A stretch of DNA of 64,000 nucleotides from Acidobacteriaceae bacterium (GTDB taxonomy: Bacteria > Acidobacteriota > Terriglobia > Terriglobales > Acidobacteriaceae): assembly GCA_027449965.1 (NCBI GenBank), contig DAIDKP010000020.1:54307-118306 (forward strand), written 5' to 3'. The translations under genes were made by a program, and so were the position numbers. Below, in pieces: positions 37,636 to 47,600 of the stretch (its first letter is position 1; each line of letters opens with the position of its first letter). The notes below the pieces were generated by a model that saw nothing but the letters and a program-made list of their open reading frames with translations, searched no databases and had not been told where the DNA came from.

Positions 37636-38640
37636 CTATCGGATGGTCGCAGCGAGCATGAGTCCGGTGAGCAGCAGTGGAAGGTAAAGCACACTCACCT
37701 TGAGCAGATCGCGAGCCACCATGCGGCTTTCGGTTTCATCGGTGGTGCGCAGAATGCGGCTGAAACGCACCGTGTAGGCAAGGTAAAAAACACCCAGCAA
37801 CGCAGCGAGCACGGCATAAGCGATGCCGGCCATGTGCAGCCACCATGGTGCCAGGCTGACTGGGATCATCAAAACGGCATAGACCAGAGCTTCGATGACC
37901 GTGGAAACTCCGTCCGGCTGCACAACAGGCAACATGCGGATGCCGGCGCGCGCGTAGTCATGACGATACAGCCAGGAGATGGCCATGAAATGAGGGAACT
38001 GCCAGACAAACAGAATGGCAAAAAGCGCCACGCCTTGCCACTCGATCTGGCCCCGCGCCGCAGTCCAGCCCAACAGTGGCCCGGCTGCTCCTGGAAACGC
38101 ACCCAGGAACGTGGCCAGCGAGGTAAGTCTTTTGAGCGGGGTATAGATGGCGACATAAGTAAAGACGGTCAGCAATGCCAGAGCTACGGTCAGCAGATTG
38201 GTCGTCTCAAGCAGTGTCCAGCCGCCAAGCAGCACAGATCCCAGCCCAAGCGCTAACCCCGCCGGCAACGAGATGCGGCCGGAGGCAATTGGCCGGTGCG
38301 CGGTACGCAGCATCAGCGCGTCGGATTTACGCTCCATCGCCTCATTCAGCGCACTGGCTCCAGCGGAGACCAGCGCGACGCCAATCAGTGTCTCTAAGAG
38401 CCCACGCTGCACACTGGTGATGCCAGAGCGAATGGAGCCTAGGTAAAAACCGGCCCACGTCGTGATAAGCACCATCGTGGTGACTTTGAACTTGAATAAC
38501 TCGCGAAGATCGCCTATCAGCGTCGCCGTTGCCCCGGCAGCGGGATGACCAACATGCGACCGCTGCGCAACCGAGAGCGCTGGCGGTTGCGCCGAGGAAT
38601 CGGTCGAGACAGAGTGGGTGGAGACAGGTGAAGTCATCAT
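37636..38640 (-). CDS. ctaB: Heme O synthase (protoheme IX farnesyltransferase)
   Basis: This UbiA-family prenyltransferase attaches farnesyl to heme B, giving heme O for terminal oxidases. The 334-residue protein has about eight membrane helices. The first prenyl-binding motif reads SALNEAMERKSDALMLRTAHRP (NxxxxxxD type) near the start of the core, and a later GQIEWQGVALFAILFVWQFPHF carries the second. The soluble N-terminus of about 50 residues has no known domain. The frame is open to a TTG at 38691; ATG 38640 is the first good in-frame start, without a clear ribosome site. A DUF420 gene follows after 29 bases. Confidence 0.92.
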   Translation of the reverse strand: MMTSPVSTHSVSTDSSAQPPALSVAQRSHVGHPAAGATATLIGDLRELFKFKVTTMVLITTWAGFYLGSIRSGITSVQRGLLETLIGVALVSAGASALNEAMERKSDALMLRTAHRPIASGRISLPAGLALGLGSVLLGGWTLLETTNLLTVALALLTVFTYVAIYTPLKRLTSLATFLGAFPGAAGPLLGWTAARGQIEWQGVALFAILFVWQFPHFMAISWLYRHDYARAGIRMLPVVQPDGVSTVIEALVYAVLMIPVSLAPWWLHMAGIAYAVLAALLGVFYLAYTVRFSRILRTTDETESRMVARDLLKVSVLYLPLLLTGLMLAATIR

Positions 38641-38848
38641 GATGTCGGTCGATGTGGGAAGCTCATGCGGTGGAAGTTTCCGATAACTCAAAACCGTTGA
38701 AGCAAAAAGATGTACAGAGTAGAGGCCTAGAGACGGGAATCCCCCGGATGAATCCCGATGCGGATCTCACACCCTGCATGATACCTGCTTGAGGCGGTCA
38801 GGATTTCAGAGAGTGGGCCAATTTCGATGGACGAGCGTGGAAACGAGG

Positions 38849-39502
38849 TCAAGTTTTACTCCGATTCAATGAAACAAGCGATAAAGCCTCGACGATGTTT
38901 TGGACGATCTGCTCAGGTGCAAGGTCATCCACGACGAACGTCACGGGTGCCTGACGATACAGCGCAAGTCGTGTTGCGTAGCGCTGTGCCAGTCGTTCCT
39001 GATTGGCCAGAACCGGACGCACCGCCTGCGCTTCGGTCTTGCAGCGACGGATCGCCTCGCTTAGCGACACCTCCAGGTGAATCAGGCTAATATCAGGGGT
39101 TTCCAGTAAAAGTCTGCGAGTGCGCGCGTCCTCGATGGCTCCGCCGCCCAAAGCAAGTACACAGGACTGCGTTACAGGGGATTCCTCAGAGTCATTTTGC
39201 GAATTCAAGGTTGTCTTTGCGCCTGGCTTGCCCATGGCGAGATGGCGAATGGTGTCATGTTCCAACTCGCGAAACCAGGCCTCACCGTGTTGCTCAAAAA
39301 GGGCGGCAATGCTTTGGCCGGTTTTGGATTCAATCAAAGCGTCAACATCGACAAACGGCCACCGGATGCTCGCGGCAAGGAGTTTGCCGACGGTTGTCTT
39401 TCCCGCACCCATAAATCCCGTGAGTACCAGCAGGCGTTTTCGAGGGGCTATGTGGCGCAGTGCTGGCGCACATTTTGACGCGGTGAAATCAGAGGCGTTC
39501 AT
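38849..39502 (-). CDS. aroK: Shikimate kinase
   Basis: AroK phosphorylates shikimate in aromatic synthesis, upstream of chorismate. The 217-residue protein starts with a basic leader, then the P-loop LTGFMGAGKTTVGK, FVDVDALIESKTG (substrate site) and FRELEHDTIRH. ALGGGA (shikimate-binding) and the lid region with VRPVLANQE and RLAQRYATRLALY also occur. An insertion before the GGG motif (KPGAKTTLNSQNDSEESP) is not usual. ATG 39502 lies inside the end of the anti-sigma gene (overlap 39489-39502), so its expression is likely tied to that gene. The frame extends to 39670 without support. Confidence 0.92.
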   Translation of the reverse strand: MNASDFTASKCAPALRHIAPRKRLLVLTGFMGAGKTTVGKLLAASIRWPFVDVDALIESKTGQSIAALFEQHGEAWFRELEHDTIRHLAMGKPGAKTTLNSQNDSEESPVTQSCVLALGGGAIEDARTRRLLLETPDISLIHLEVSLSEAIRRCKTEAQAVRPVLANQERLAQRYATRLALYRQAPVTFVVDDLAPEQIVQNIVEALSLVSLNRSKT

Positions 39503-39776
39503 TGGAGATGGCCTGCTCGATTTTTTGCCAGAGTGCATCGTCGGGTTCTTCTTCGGTGGGCAGCAGCATCCGTGCGGCCTGTGCGATGGTTTCCAGTTCC
39601 GCCAGCAGGGTCTGGCACCTTGGACAGCCTGCCAGGTGTGGGTCGGTCTGAAGGTCATCGCCGGAGGCAATCCGTTCGGCCATGCGCGATTGAAAGGCTA
39701 CGCATGCCTGCTCCTCAGCCTGTGTGGATGATGGTGTCGGTGCGTTCACGGGGTTGAGTCTCTCGGGTGGGTTCAC
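39489..39776 (-). CDS. Zinc-binding anti-sigma factor-like protein
   Basis: This 95-residue soluble protein contains the ZAS-type motif HLAGCPRC (His-x3-Cys-x2-Cys) near residue 48, followed by a helical end, as in cytoplasmic zinc anti-sigma factors that hold an ECF sigma. There is no membrane segment. It overlaps the ECF sigma gene upstream by 4 bases (ATGA) and the aroK start at its end, giving a three-gene overlapping chain. Assignment is from the motif plus context. Confidence 0.8.
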   Translation of the reverse strand: MNPPERLNPVNAPTPSSTQAEEQACVAFQSRMAERIASGDDLQTDPHLAGCPRCQTLLAELETIAQAARMLLPTEEEPDDALWQKIEQAISNERL

Positions 39777-40447
39777 GGAAGCACCTCCGGGGAATGACGG
39801 GCGCTGAGCGCCTCTCTAAGCTTCATACGTGCCTTGTGAAGCTGAGACTTGGAGTTGCCAATCGAGCAGTCCAGCATCGTTGCAATTTCGTTGTGTTCGT
39901 AGCCATCAATATCGTGCAGCATAAAAATCAATCGATAGCCGGCAGGAAGATCAGCGATGGCCTTTTCCAGTGCCATGCGATCGATGGAGCCGGTCAGCTG
40001 CAGATCCTGCGCACCAAAGCTGCGCATCGGGCCAGACTCCGGCGAGGGGTCCATTGCTTCGTCCAGCGAAACCAGATTCAGCCCCTTGCGACGCAGGTTC
40101 ATCAGAACCACATTGACCGTGAGCCGGTGCAGCCAGGTGGAGAAAGCAGAATCACCGCGAAAGGTGGAGATTTTACGATGAAGCTGCAGGAATGCCTCCT
40201 GCGTCAGGTCTTCAGCCTCTGCCACATTGCCCACCATGCGCAGGCAAAGGGAGTAAACGCGGCGCTTGTGCATGGCATAGAGCTGAGCAAAGGCAGCGCC
40301 ATCTCCTGCCTGAGCGCGGGCCAATGTCTCGTCTGCCAACGGCACGGTCGAAACTTCGACTGGGGCGGGGTCCGTCTCGATCAAGGATGGATTCGTGTGC
40401 CTGGGTGTCAATGGAACTCCTGCCCGCTGCGGGGAAACCAAACTCAT
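39773..40447 (-). CDS. ECF RNA polymerase sigma factor
   Basis: This 224-residue sigma-70 family regulator of the RpoE type directs RNA polymerase to stress or envelope promoters. It has a flexible N-terminus of about 55 residues. Region 2 carries AQLYAMHKRRVYSLCLRMVGNVAEAEDLTQEAFLQ, and region 4 ends HNEIATMLDCSIGNSKSQLHKARMKLRE, both diagnostic. The frame opens at GTG 40525; ATG 40447 is chosen as the first ATG with family-like length, without a clear ribosome site. Its zinc anti-sigma follows. Confidence 0.9.
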   Translation of the reverse strand: MSLVSPQRAGVPLTPRHTNPSLIETDPAPVEVSTVPLADETLARAQAGDGAAFAQLYAMHKRRVYSLCLRMVGNVAEAEDLTQEAFLQLHRKISTFRGDSAFSTWLHRLTVNVVLMNLRRKGLNLVSLDEAMDPSPESGPMRSFGAQDLQLTGSIDRMALEKAIADLPAGYRLIFMLHDIDGYEHNEIATMLDCSIGNSKSQLHKARMKLREALSARHSPEVLP

Positions 40448-40525
40448 GTTGCATTGTCGACGTAGACTTCGATGTGCGAATGCAACGGGAAGGTTGCAGC
40501 AAATCGCTGCAAACTTTGCCTGCAC

Positions 40526-40571
40526 TTATTAGTATAGTGAGCGGAAGCAAAGAATCATTCTGCAGGCATGT
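40526..40571. promoter_or_regulatory. Divergent start region of sigma and Omp85 genes
   Basis: TATAGT on the plus strand (40533-40538) overlaps TATACT read on the minus strand (40531-40536), so both directions could use almost the same -10. No clear -35 is seen on either side. Confidence 0.4.
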
Positions 40572-43500
40572 GTGCAGGGTATCGAATGCCGCCAGAGCGG
40601 GAGGTCGCTGATTATTCCGATTGTGAGGGAGCATCCGCGGGCGTTCGCGTGGCCCTGTCTCGGGCAGCGCGGATTCCTCGTCGCTGTAGCCTGCTTCCTG
40701 CTTGGCGCCGCGTGTTCGGCTATCGGCCAGAGTATTTCTCAAACCGTTCAGAATTCGGAAAAATCCTCGCCACTCAAGGTCGCCGTTGGACCCGATGCAA
40801 CGCGTAAGACCGCAGATCCAGCCAACATCCTGAGCGGAGACCGAAGGCTCCGGCGCTGGCAAGGGCTGCCCGTTGTCCGCATCGATTTTACAGGTGTTGA
40901 TCGGGATCGAATTGCACCACTGCCACTTACGCTGGAGCAGCAGCCCGGCAAGCCGCTGAGTATTCAGGCGATCGACGACAGCTTGCGACGTTTGTTTGCA
41001 ACAGGATTGTATGATGCGCTTGCAGTGTATGGGCGTCGCGAGCAAAGCGGGATAGCGCTGGAATTTCGCGGACGCCCACGGCCTTTCATCGGAACGCTTA
41101 GCGTAATTGGCGCTCGCGGAGCCAATAGTAATTCCCTTTTGTTGCGTGCCAGTCGATTGACGCCGGGCACTCCGTTTTCAGAACAGCGACTGGAGCATGG
41201 CGAAGCCGATATGAAGCAGGAGTTGGTCCGGCTTGGCTTTCAGCGGGCCACGATTCACCACGTTGTCACGGCAGACCCGCAGCAACAATTGGTCGATATC
41301 GCCTTCACTGTCGTGCCGGGCAATCAGGCCCGTACAGGCACAATTTCACTGCTTGGCGACAGCGGAATCGACTCGGCAGATCTGGAGCGCTATACCCATC
41401 TGCATGGCGGAATGCGCGTAGGCCCGGAGACCAGCAGCAAGGCGATGAATGGCCTGCTGCGGGAGTATCGCAAACAGGATCGTCTGGAAGCGGATGTCAA
41501 GCTGGAGTCACAGAGTTATGATGCTGCCAGAAATCTGGTCAACTACAAGTTTGTAGCGAATCGCGGTCCGGTGGTGCAGGTGGTTCTGGAGGGCGCGCAC
41601 CTGAGCGCAGAACGCATTCGTGCCCTGGTGCCGGTCTATCAAGAGGCAGCCGTGGATGAAGATCTGCTCAACGAAGGAAATCTGCGTATTGAAAACTACT
41701 TCCAGAAGCGAGGCTATTTTGATGTGAAAGTTAGTCATGACCGGCTCTCTGAAGTGGAGCAGAATGCGCGCTCTGGCAAAGTAAGAATCGTCTATCATGT
41801 CACGCTTGGAGCCAAACATAAGGTTACGCGCGTCTTGATTGAAGGTGCTCATTACTTTGATCGCCGCACACTGAGCGACCTTCTGAGCGTGACGGCTGCC
41901 AATCCATTTGACAAGCAGGGTTTATATAACCAGCAGCTTGTGCTGAGTGATATTGCTGCGCTGAAGGCGATCTACCTCAACAACGGCTTCTCCGCCGTCC
42001 AGATCAAACCGGAGATCACCGATCAGGATCAGCAGGGGAAGCTCTCAATGTCGCATGGTAGCAAGAAGCAGGTTGCACTTCAGGTGACGTATGTGATCGA
42101 CGAAGGCCCGCAGCAGCGTGTTCGATCTGTGCAGATCGCCGGCAATGAGAAAATTTCTGGAAATGAGCTGAAGCCGCTGTTGAATACCACTCCTGAGCAG
42201 CCGCTTTCGCCACACAGTTTATCCTCGGATCGCGATACTCTGCGCACGTATTACCTGAGCAAAGGCTTTGATCAGTCGGATGTGCAGGTTACCGAATCGC
42301 TGGCCAAGTCCCAGAACGACGAGGTGGATGTAGTTTTTCGCATTCATGAAGGGGAACAGGTTTTTGTTCGCAACGTGATCACCACCGGATTGCACTTCAC
42401 TCGTCCAGCCACCATTGTGCACTCGGTCACGATTCATGCTGGTGATCCGCTGAACCAGTCTGCGCTGCTCGATACACAGCGCAATCTCTACGATCTTGCC
42501 CTGTTCAGTGAGGTCAATCCGGTGGTACTCGATCCGCAAGGCGAGTTACCGCGCAAAACAGTTCTTTTACAAACAATTGAAGCTCGGCGTTGGGATCTGA
42601 GTTATGGCGCAGGTTTTGAGCTACAAACAGGAACAGTCAACGGATCACCGACCAGCAATCCCAATGGAACAGTAGGAGCCAGCCCGCGCGTGCTGGTGGA
42701 GTTGAGTCGAACCAATCTTTTCGGGCGTGATCAGACGGCTTCCATTCGCGGCCATTATGGCTTGCTCGAGCAGCAGGTTGATCTTCTCTTTCAATCGCCG
42801 CGATTCCGCAATAATCGGAACCTGGAACTACTGATCTCTGGTGGTTATAACAATAGTCAGGACGTTGTAACATACAGCGCATCCACACTGGAAGCTACTT
42901 TTGCCATGACCCAGCATTTCTTTGGCGAGCATGAGCTGCTCAGCCGGGCAAATACCCTCGAATATCAGTTAGTCTTTCGCCGGGTCAAGGTTAATGCAAA
43001 CAGCGTTCAGGTTCCTATCACGGATATTCCGCTGCTGGCGCAGGCGGTTCGCGTGGGCGGACCCGGAGTTACATGGATTCGCGATACACGAGACGCTCCT
43101 CTGGATGCGCATCGCGGCACATACACCAGCTTCCAGGAGTTTCTTTCCACCTCGACTTTTTCTTCGCAGGCAAACTTTAATCAGGTAGACTCATCCAACT
43201 CAAGCTACTATGAATTGGGTCGCTCAGGCATCGTTTTTGCTCGCAACACGCGCTATGGACAGGAGCGCGCGTATGGTAACCCTGCCGATGAGTTGATTCC
43301 GTTACCGGAGAGACTCTACGCGGGTGGTGCAAACTCTCATCGTGGATTTGGCATCAACGCTGCCGGTCCACGTGATCCGCAAACGGGATTTCCGATCGGC
43401 GGGGCAGGTGTTTTCGTCAACAGTCTGGAGCTTCGACTGCCTCCTCCTACGTTGCCTTATTTTGGAACATCTCTGAGCTTTGTCCCTTTTCACGACATGG

Positions 43501-43856
43501 GCAACGTCTTTACCAATGCTTCCGATATCTGGCCCAGCATCCTCCGCTTTCGACAGCAGAATCGGGCGGGGTGCCGCAATCTTGCGCCCATCACGGCTCA
43601 GAATCCATTGACCGGACCGGTGACATCAACGGGACAACTGGGAAGCTGTACATTCAATTACTTTTCCCATGCTGTCGGGTTGGGCTTGCGCTATCGAACT
43701 CCTGTAGGGCCGATACGCGTGGATTTCAGCTACAACCTGAACCCTCCGATCTATCCTGTAACGTATGACGCCATTAACAAGGTGGAGCTGGCGAATCCGT
43801 ATGTAGGTGAAGGCTCGCACTTTAATTTCTTTTTCAGTCTGGGGCAAAGCTTCTGA
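40572..43856 (+). CDS. Omp85-family outer-membrane assembly protein (BamA/TamA-like)
   Basis: This 1094-residue Omp85 protein inserts or moves proteins through the outer membrane. Residues 35-55 form a hydrophobic signal segment (FLVAVACFLLGAACSAIGQ). At least four POTRA domains follow in roughly residues 80-700, for example YVIDEGPQQRVRSVQIAGN and VFRIHEGEQVFVRNVITTG. From about WDLSYGAGFELQTGT it becomes a beta-barrel with LFGRDQTASIRGHYG and the late RYRTPVGPIRVDFSYNLNP motif. The start is GTG 40572; GTG 40623 is possible. SurA-like and TamB-like genes follow without a gap. It may be the BamA or the TamA of this strain. Confidence 0.9.
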   Translation: MQGIECRQSGRSLIIPIVREHPRAFAWPCLGQRGFLVAVACFLLGAACSAIGQSISQTVQNSEKSSPLKVAVGPDATRKTADPANILSGDRRLRRWQGLPVVRIDFTGVDRDRIAPLPLTLEQQPGKPLSIQAIDDSLRRLFATGLYDALAVYGRREQSGIALEFRGRPRPFIGTLSVIGARGANSNSLLLRASRLTPGTPFSEQRLEHGEADMKQELVRLGFQRATIHHVVTADPQQQLVDIAFTVVPGNQARTGTISLLGDSGIDSADLERYTHLHGGMRVGPETSSKAMNGLLREYRKQDRLEADVKLESQSYDAARNLVNYKFVANRGPVVQVVLEGAHLSAERIRALVPVYQEAAVDEDLLNEGNLRIENYFQKRGYFDVKVSHDRLSEVEQNARSGKVRIVYHVTLGAKHKVTRVLIEGAHYFDRRTLSDLLSVTAANPFDKQGLYNQQLVLSDIAALKAIYLNNGFSAVQIKPEITDQDQQGKLSMSHGSKKQVALQVTYVIDEGPQQRVRSVQIAGNEKISGNELKPLLNTTPEQPLSPHSLSSDRDTLRTYYLSKGFDQSDVQVTESLAKSQNDEVDVVFRIHEGEQVFVRNVITTGLHFTRPATIVHSVTIHAGDPLNQSALLDTQRNLYDLALFSEVNPVVLDPQGELPRKTVLLQTIEARRWDLSYGAGFELQTGTVNGSPTSNPNGTVGASPRVLVELSRTNLFGRDQTASIRGHYGLLEQQVDLLFQSPRFRNNRNLELLISGGYNNSQDVVTYSASTLEATFAMTQHFFGEHELLSRANTLEYQLVFRRVKVNANSVQVPITDIPLLAQAVRVGGPGVTWIRDTRDAPLDAHRGTYTSFQEFLSTSTFSSQANFNQVDSSNSSYYELGRSGIVFARNTRYGQERAYGNPADELIPLPERLYAGGANSHRGFGINAAGPRDPQTGFPIGGAGVFVNSLELRLPPPTLPYFGTSLSFVPFHDMGNVFTNASDIWPSILRFRQQNRAGCRNLAPITAQNPLTGPVTSTGQLGSCTFNYFSHAVGLGLRYRTPVGPIRVDFSYNLNPPIYPVTYDAINKVELANPYVGEGSHFNFFFSLGQSF

Positions 43857-44683
43857 TGCAAAGGATGACCAATTCGGCAATGAGAAGTACTAAACTCGCA
43901 CTTTGTGCGTTCTCGTTGCTTGCTGCTTCAAAGATATTTGCGCAACAAGCTTCGATTGCTTCGCAGCGTGACGATAATGCAACGATGCATCTTTTGAATG
44001 CAGTTGTGGCTGTTGTAAATCAACAGGTGGTCCTGAACAGTGATGTGGACGAAGAGATGCGACTCGTACATCTGTTACCTGGTGGCAACCAGCAGGATAA
44101 CTCCGCATCGGCTGCGCTGGAGCGGTTGATTACACGCCTGCTCATCGAACAGCAGATTCGCATTGAAGATCCATCCCAACTCAATCCTGACCCCAAAGAT
44201 GTGGAAGAAAGCCTGATTGGACTAAGACAGGACCTGCCTGGCTGTAGGTTGACAGATTGCATGGGCCGTGTGGGGTGGACTACGTTTCTGGCGGGTTTGG
44301 ACCTGACTCCGGAGCAGGTGGCAGCCTATTGGAAAAGTCGCTACGCGGTGCTGGGCTTCATTGAGCAACGCTTCCGCAGTGGGATTCGCATCTCACCGGA
44401 TGAGATTGACGAGTACTATCGAAAGACGCTGCTGCCACAGTATCACAACCCATCCCATGCGCCTCCGCTCAAAGCAGTCTCGGACCGCATTCAGGAGGTT
44501 TTGTTGCAGCAACACGTCAATGGCTTGCTGGAGGATTGGGTCAAGTCACTGCGCGATCAGGGGCAGGTCGAAATCCTTGATCCTGCTCTCCGGGTTGGAG
44601 TAGAGCAGTCCAAGGCCGTTGCATCGAAACCAGCAAAGACCAGACGAAGTGAAAAGTTAGTAGATGGGATATCCGCGCCATGA
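43856..44683 (+). CDS. SurA-like periplasmic chaperone without PPIase domain
   Basis: This 275-residue exported protein has a signal peptide (MRSTKLALCAFSLLAASKIFA) and a SurA N-terminal domain: AVVAVVNQQVVLNSDVDEEMRL is the hallmark of that fold. It then has helices with ISPDEIDEYYRK. The peptidyl-prolyl isomerase (parvulin) repeats of full SurA are missing, so it likely acts only as a chaperone for barrel proteins. It overlaps the Omp85 gene by one base and the TamB gene by ATGA. A basic C-terminal end (KTRRSEK) is present. Confidence 0.85.
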   Translation: MQRMTNSAMRSTKLALCAFSLLAASKIFAQQASIASQRDDNATMHLLNAVVAVVNQQVVLNSDVDEEMRLVHLLPGGNQQDNSASAALERLITRLLIEQQIRIEDPSQLNPDPKDVEESLIGLRQDLPGCRLTDCMGRVGWTTFLAGLDLTPEQVAAYWKSRYAVLGFIEQRFRSGIRISPDEIDEYYRKTLLPQYHNPSHAPPLKAVSDRIQEVLLQQHVNGLLEDWVKSLRDQGQVEILDPALRVGVEQSKAVASKPAKTRRSEKLVDGISAP

Positions 44684-47600
44684 CGGAGGAACCAAAGCTA
44701 CCTCAGGAACCAGTTGAGGATTCTTCTTCTGAACACCGAGACGACACGGTGGTTCAGCAACGAACCGCGTCGCGTCGCTGGTTGCGTCATGCGGCGATTG
44801 TGATGGCTTCCTGCACAACGTTGACGATGATGGCGATGCTTGTGCTTTATCAGATAGCAAACTCATCTCAAACACAGATGCTGGCTCGGCACTGGCTGAT
44901 TCACTCGCTGAATGAAGCTACTGGCGGTAGAACGGAAATTGGTAGTCTGCACTGGAATTTGCTGCATTTGGGCGTGGAACTGAACAATGTGACCATTCAT
45001 GGTCTGGAGCATAAAGGCGAAGCGCCGTGGATTCACGTTGACCACATTGCTGCGAATCTGGGTGTGGAAGGGTTGTTGCATTTCGGCAGCGCCACACGTG
45101 TTGTTCTTCATTCAGCGCAAGTTGACGGACCAGCCTGGCACCTGGAAGTCTATGCTGACGGCACCACAAACCAGCCTCATCCGAAGCATCCTGCAAAACC
45201 CGGAAAGCCCTTTCTGGACACATTGTTTGATTTGAAGATCGGCGATCTTCAGGTCAGACGCGGGGTGATGCAAATTGCCGATCGCACCGTACCGGTTGAC
45301 TTCCGTTCCCGTGATGCTGCGTTGTATCTGGGCTGGTTGCCCACGATGATTTCCAACAGCAGGAATACGCGAGACATAGCACTGAATCATGCTTTTGGGA
45401 CCTATCGACTGATCGTCGATCTGAAGCAGATTACTCTTTGGCAGGGCCCGCTGACTGGCAAGATTCCACCCATACAAGCGGGACTTTCACTACGCGCATT
45501 GCTGGGTCGCAATCGGCTGGACCTGGAGCAGATGCAGTTCAGTTCTCAGGGTCGAACGCTTACATTTGACGGGGTTGTTGAGAACTTTGCTCGTCCAGTC
45601 TGGCATATTCGCTCTAGTGGCAGTTTTGATCTCCGAATGCTTGCTGCCGTGACGGGATTTCCAGCGCTACCCGAGGGCATCGCATCGCTGAACTTTCATG
45701 TCGACGGCACAGGTGCGGAGTATCTTGCCGAAGGAAAGGTGAGCGGTATCAACGTTCACTACAAAGATGCGATTGCTGATGCACATGCAAATACTATTAC
45801 GGGAGAATTTCGCGCGACGTCACGACTGCTGGTGGTCTCTCACATTGTGACGCGCTTATCCGAGGGAGGCGAAATCGACGGGGACTTTACCTATGACAAC
45901 TGGCTCTTCCCCACACCGCATCCGGGCAGCGCTGAAGAGCGGCGCTATCTGAATGCGCATCAGAAAGTGCCTACTTCAACTGCCGTGGTGCATGCTTCGC
46001 TGCATCGTGTTTCGCTGGACACGGTACTGCTCGATCTGGCTTCGCCACAGTTTCAGCATCTCGGCTTTGACGCGCAGATAGATGGTGATACGACAACGAC
46101 GTGGACAGGGCTTGCTTTTGATCTTGCCATTGAAAATCATCTAAAATTAATGCCCACTGGACTCACGCGCCCGGGATTGGCTGCGGTGAACGGCTTGCTG
46201 GATGGCACGTACTATGCTGGGCGCGGAAATATTGCTGTGAGTCGGATGATGATTCATTTGCCGCACAGCACAGTCATTGGCCAGGGAACGCTGGGCGTTT
46301 TTCCTATCGACCGCCCGTCGAACATGACTCTCGATTTCACTTCAAGCGATCTGACCGAATTTGATGCGTCACTGCGTGCTCTTCAGTTGAAAGCAGGCAA
46401 CCGCGTCGGTTCTGCGGCTTTGCCGGCAGTCTTCGATCAACCCAGCTTAAGCGGCAGTGGAAGATTTCAAGGAACTTTTACAGACTCGTGGCTGACTCCG
46501 GTGGTAGAGGGTCATCTTCAGGCTTCTCATCTGGGCATTGAGATTCCCGATGGTAATCCACTTTCGCCTCCGAAATTCGTGGACTGGGACACTGTAGAAG
46601 CGGATGGCCGATATTCGCCAGCCAGTATTATGGTTCGTCATGCGGTGCTTCGGCGCGGCGCGGCGCAACTCATCCTTTCCGGCCACATCGATACTGCTGA
46701 TCCCAAATACAATCTTGCTGACCCGCAGGTGGAATTTGACGAAAACTCCAGTGTGCAGGTAGTTGCGGATCTGCAAAAGTATCCAATACGCGATCTGCTT
46801 GCGCTTTCGGGAATGCATGCTCCAGTCAACGGAGCCTTGAGCGCGAAGATTCATCTCTCAGGAAAGTTCACGGCGCTTCAGGGCGGAGCGCAGTTTCACG
46901 TCGATGAGCCGGTGATTCGCGGCATTCGTTTGGATCGCATGGATGGATCGGGATCGATTCATGCGCAGAAGATCCATCTGGTTCAGCTTCGCGCAACGCA
47001 GGGCAAGGGAAGCATGGAAGCTTCGGGCGACTTCGATCTGACGCAACAGAGCTTTCAGATGATCGCGAATGGCTCATCAATTGCTGTGGCGCCTTTGCTG
47101 GCCAGCGACGAGGAGAACAAGCTCAATCTCGCTGGGGAATTACGGTTTCATGCTGCGGGCGATGGCTCCGTGAAAGATCCACACATACATCTGACCGCTG
47201 CGGTCAGCGCGATCCGACTTGCAGATCAGCCTTTTTCCGATCTTGATCTGGATGCACAAACCAGCAACCATCAGGTTATGTACACGTTGCACTCGCAGCA
47301 AAGCGCGGGTGATCTGGAAGTGAATGGAACCACTCATCTGGATGCGCCAATGCAGACAGTGGCGACAATGACGCTGAAGCGCTTTGATCTGGGTGCGGCG
47401 TTAAAGCTGATGCACGTTACTGGCATCACTGGTCAGTCCGATTGGGAGGGCACGGCCAATGTTTCCGGCCCGTTGGCGCATCCAAAAGAGATGAGCGGAG
47501 AGGCTCGTCTAAGACAACTGACGGCGGTGCTCGAAGGAGTGCATCTGAGCAGTCAGGGTGCGGTTCACGCGTTGCTCGCCCATGGCATCGCGCATCTTGA

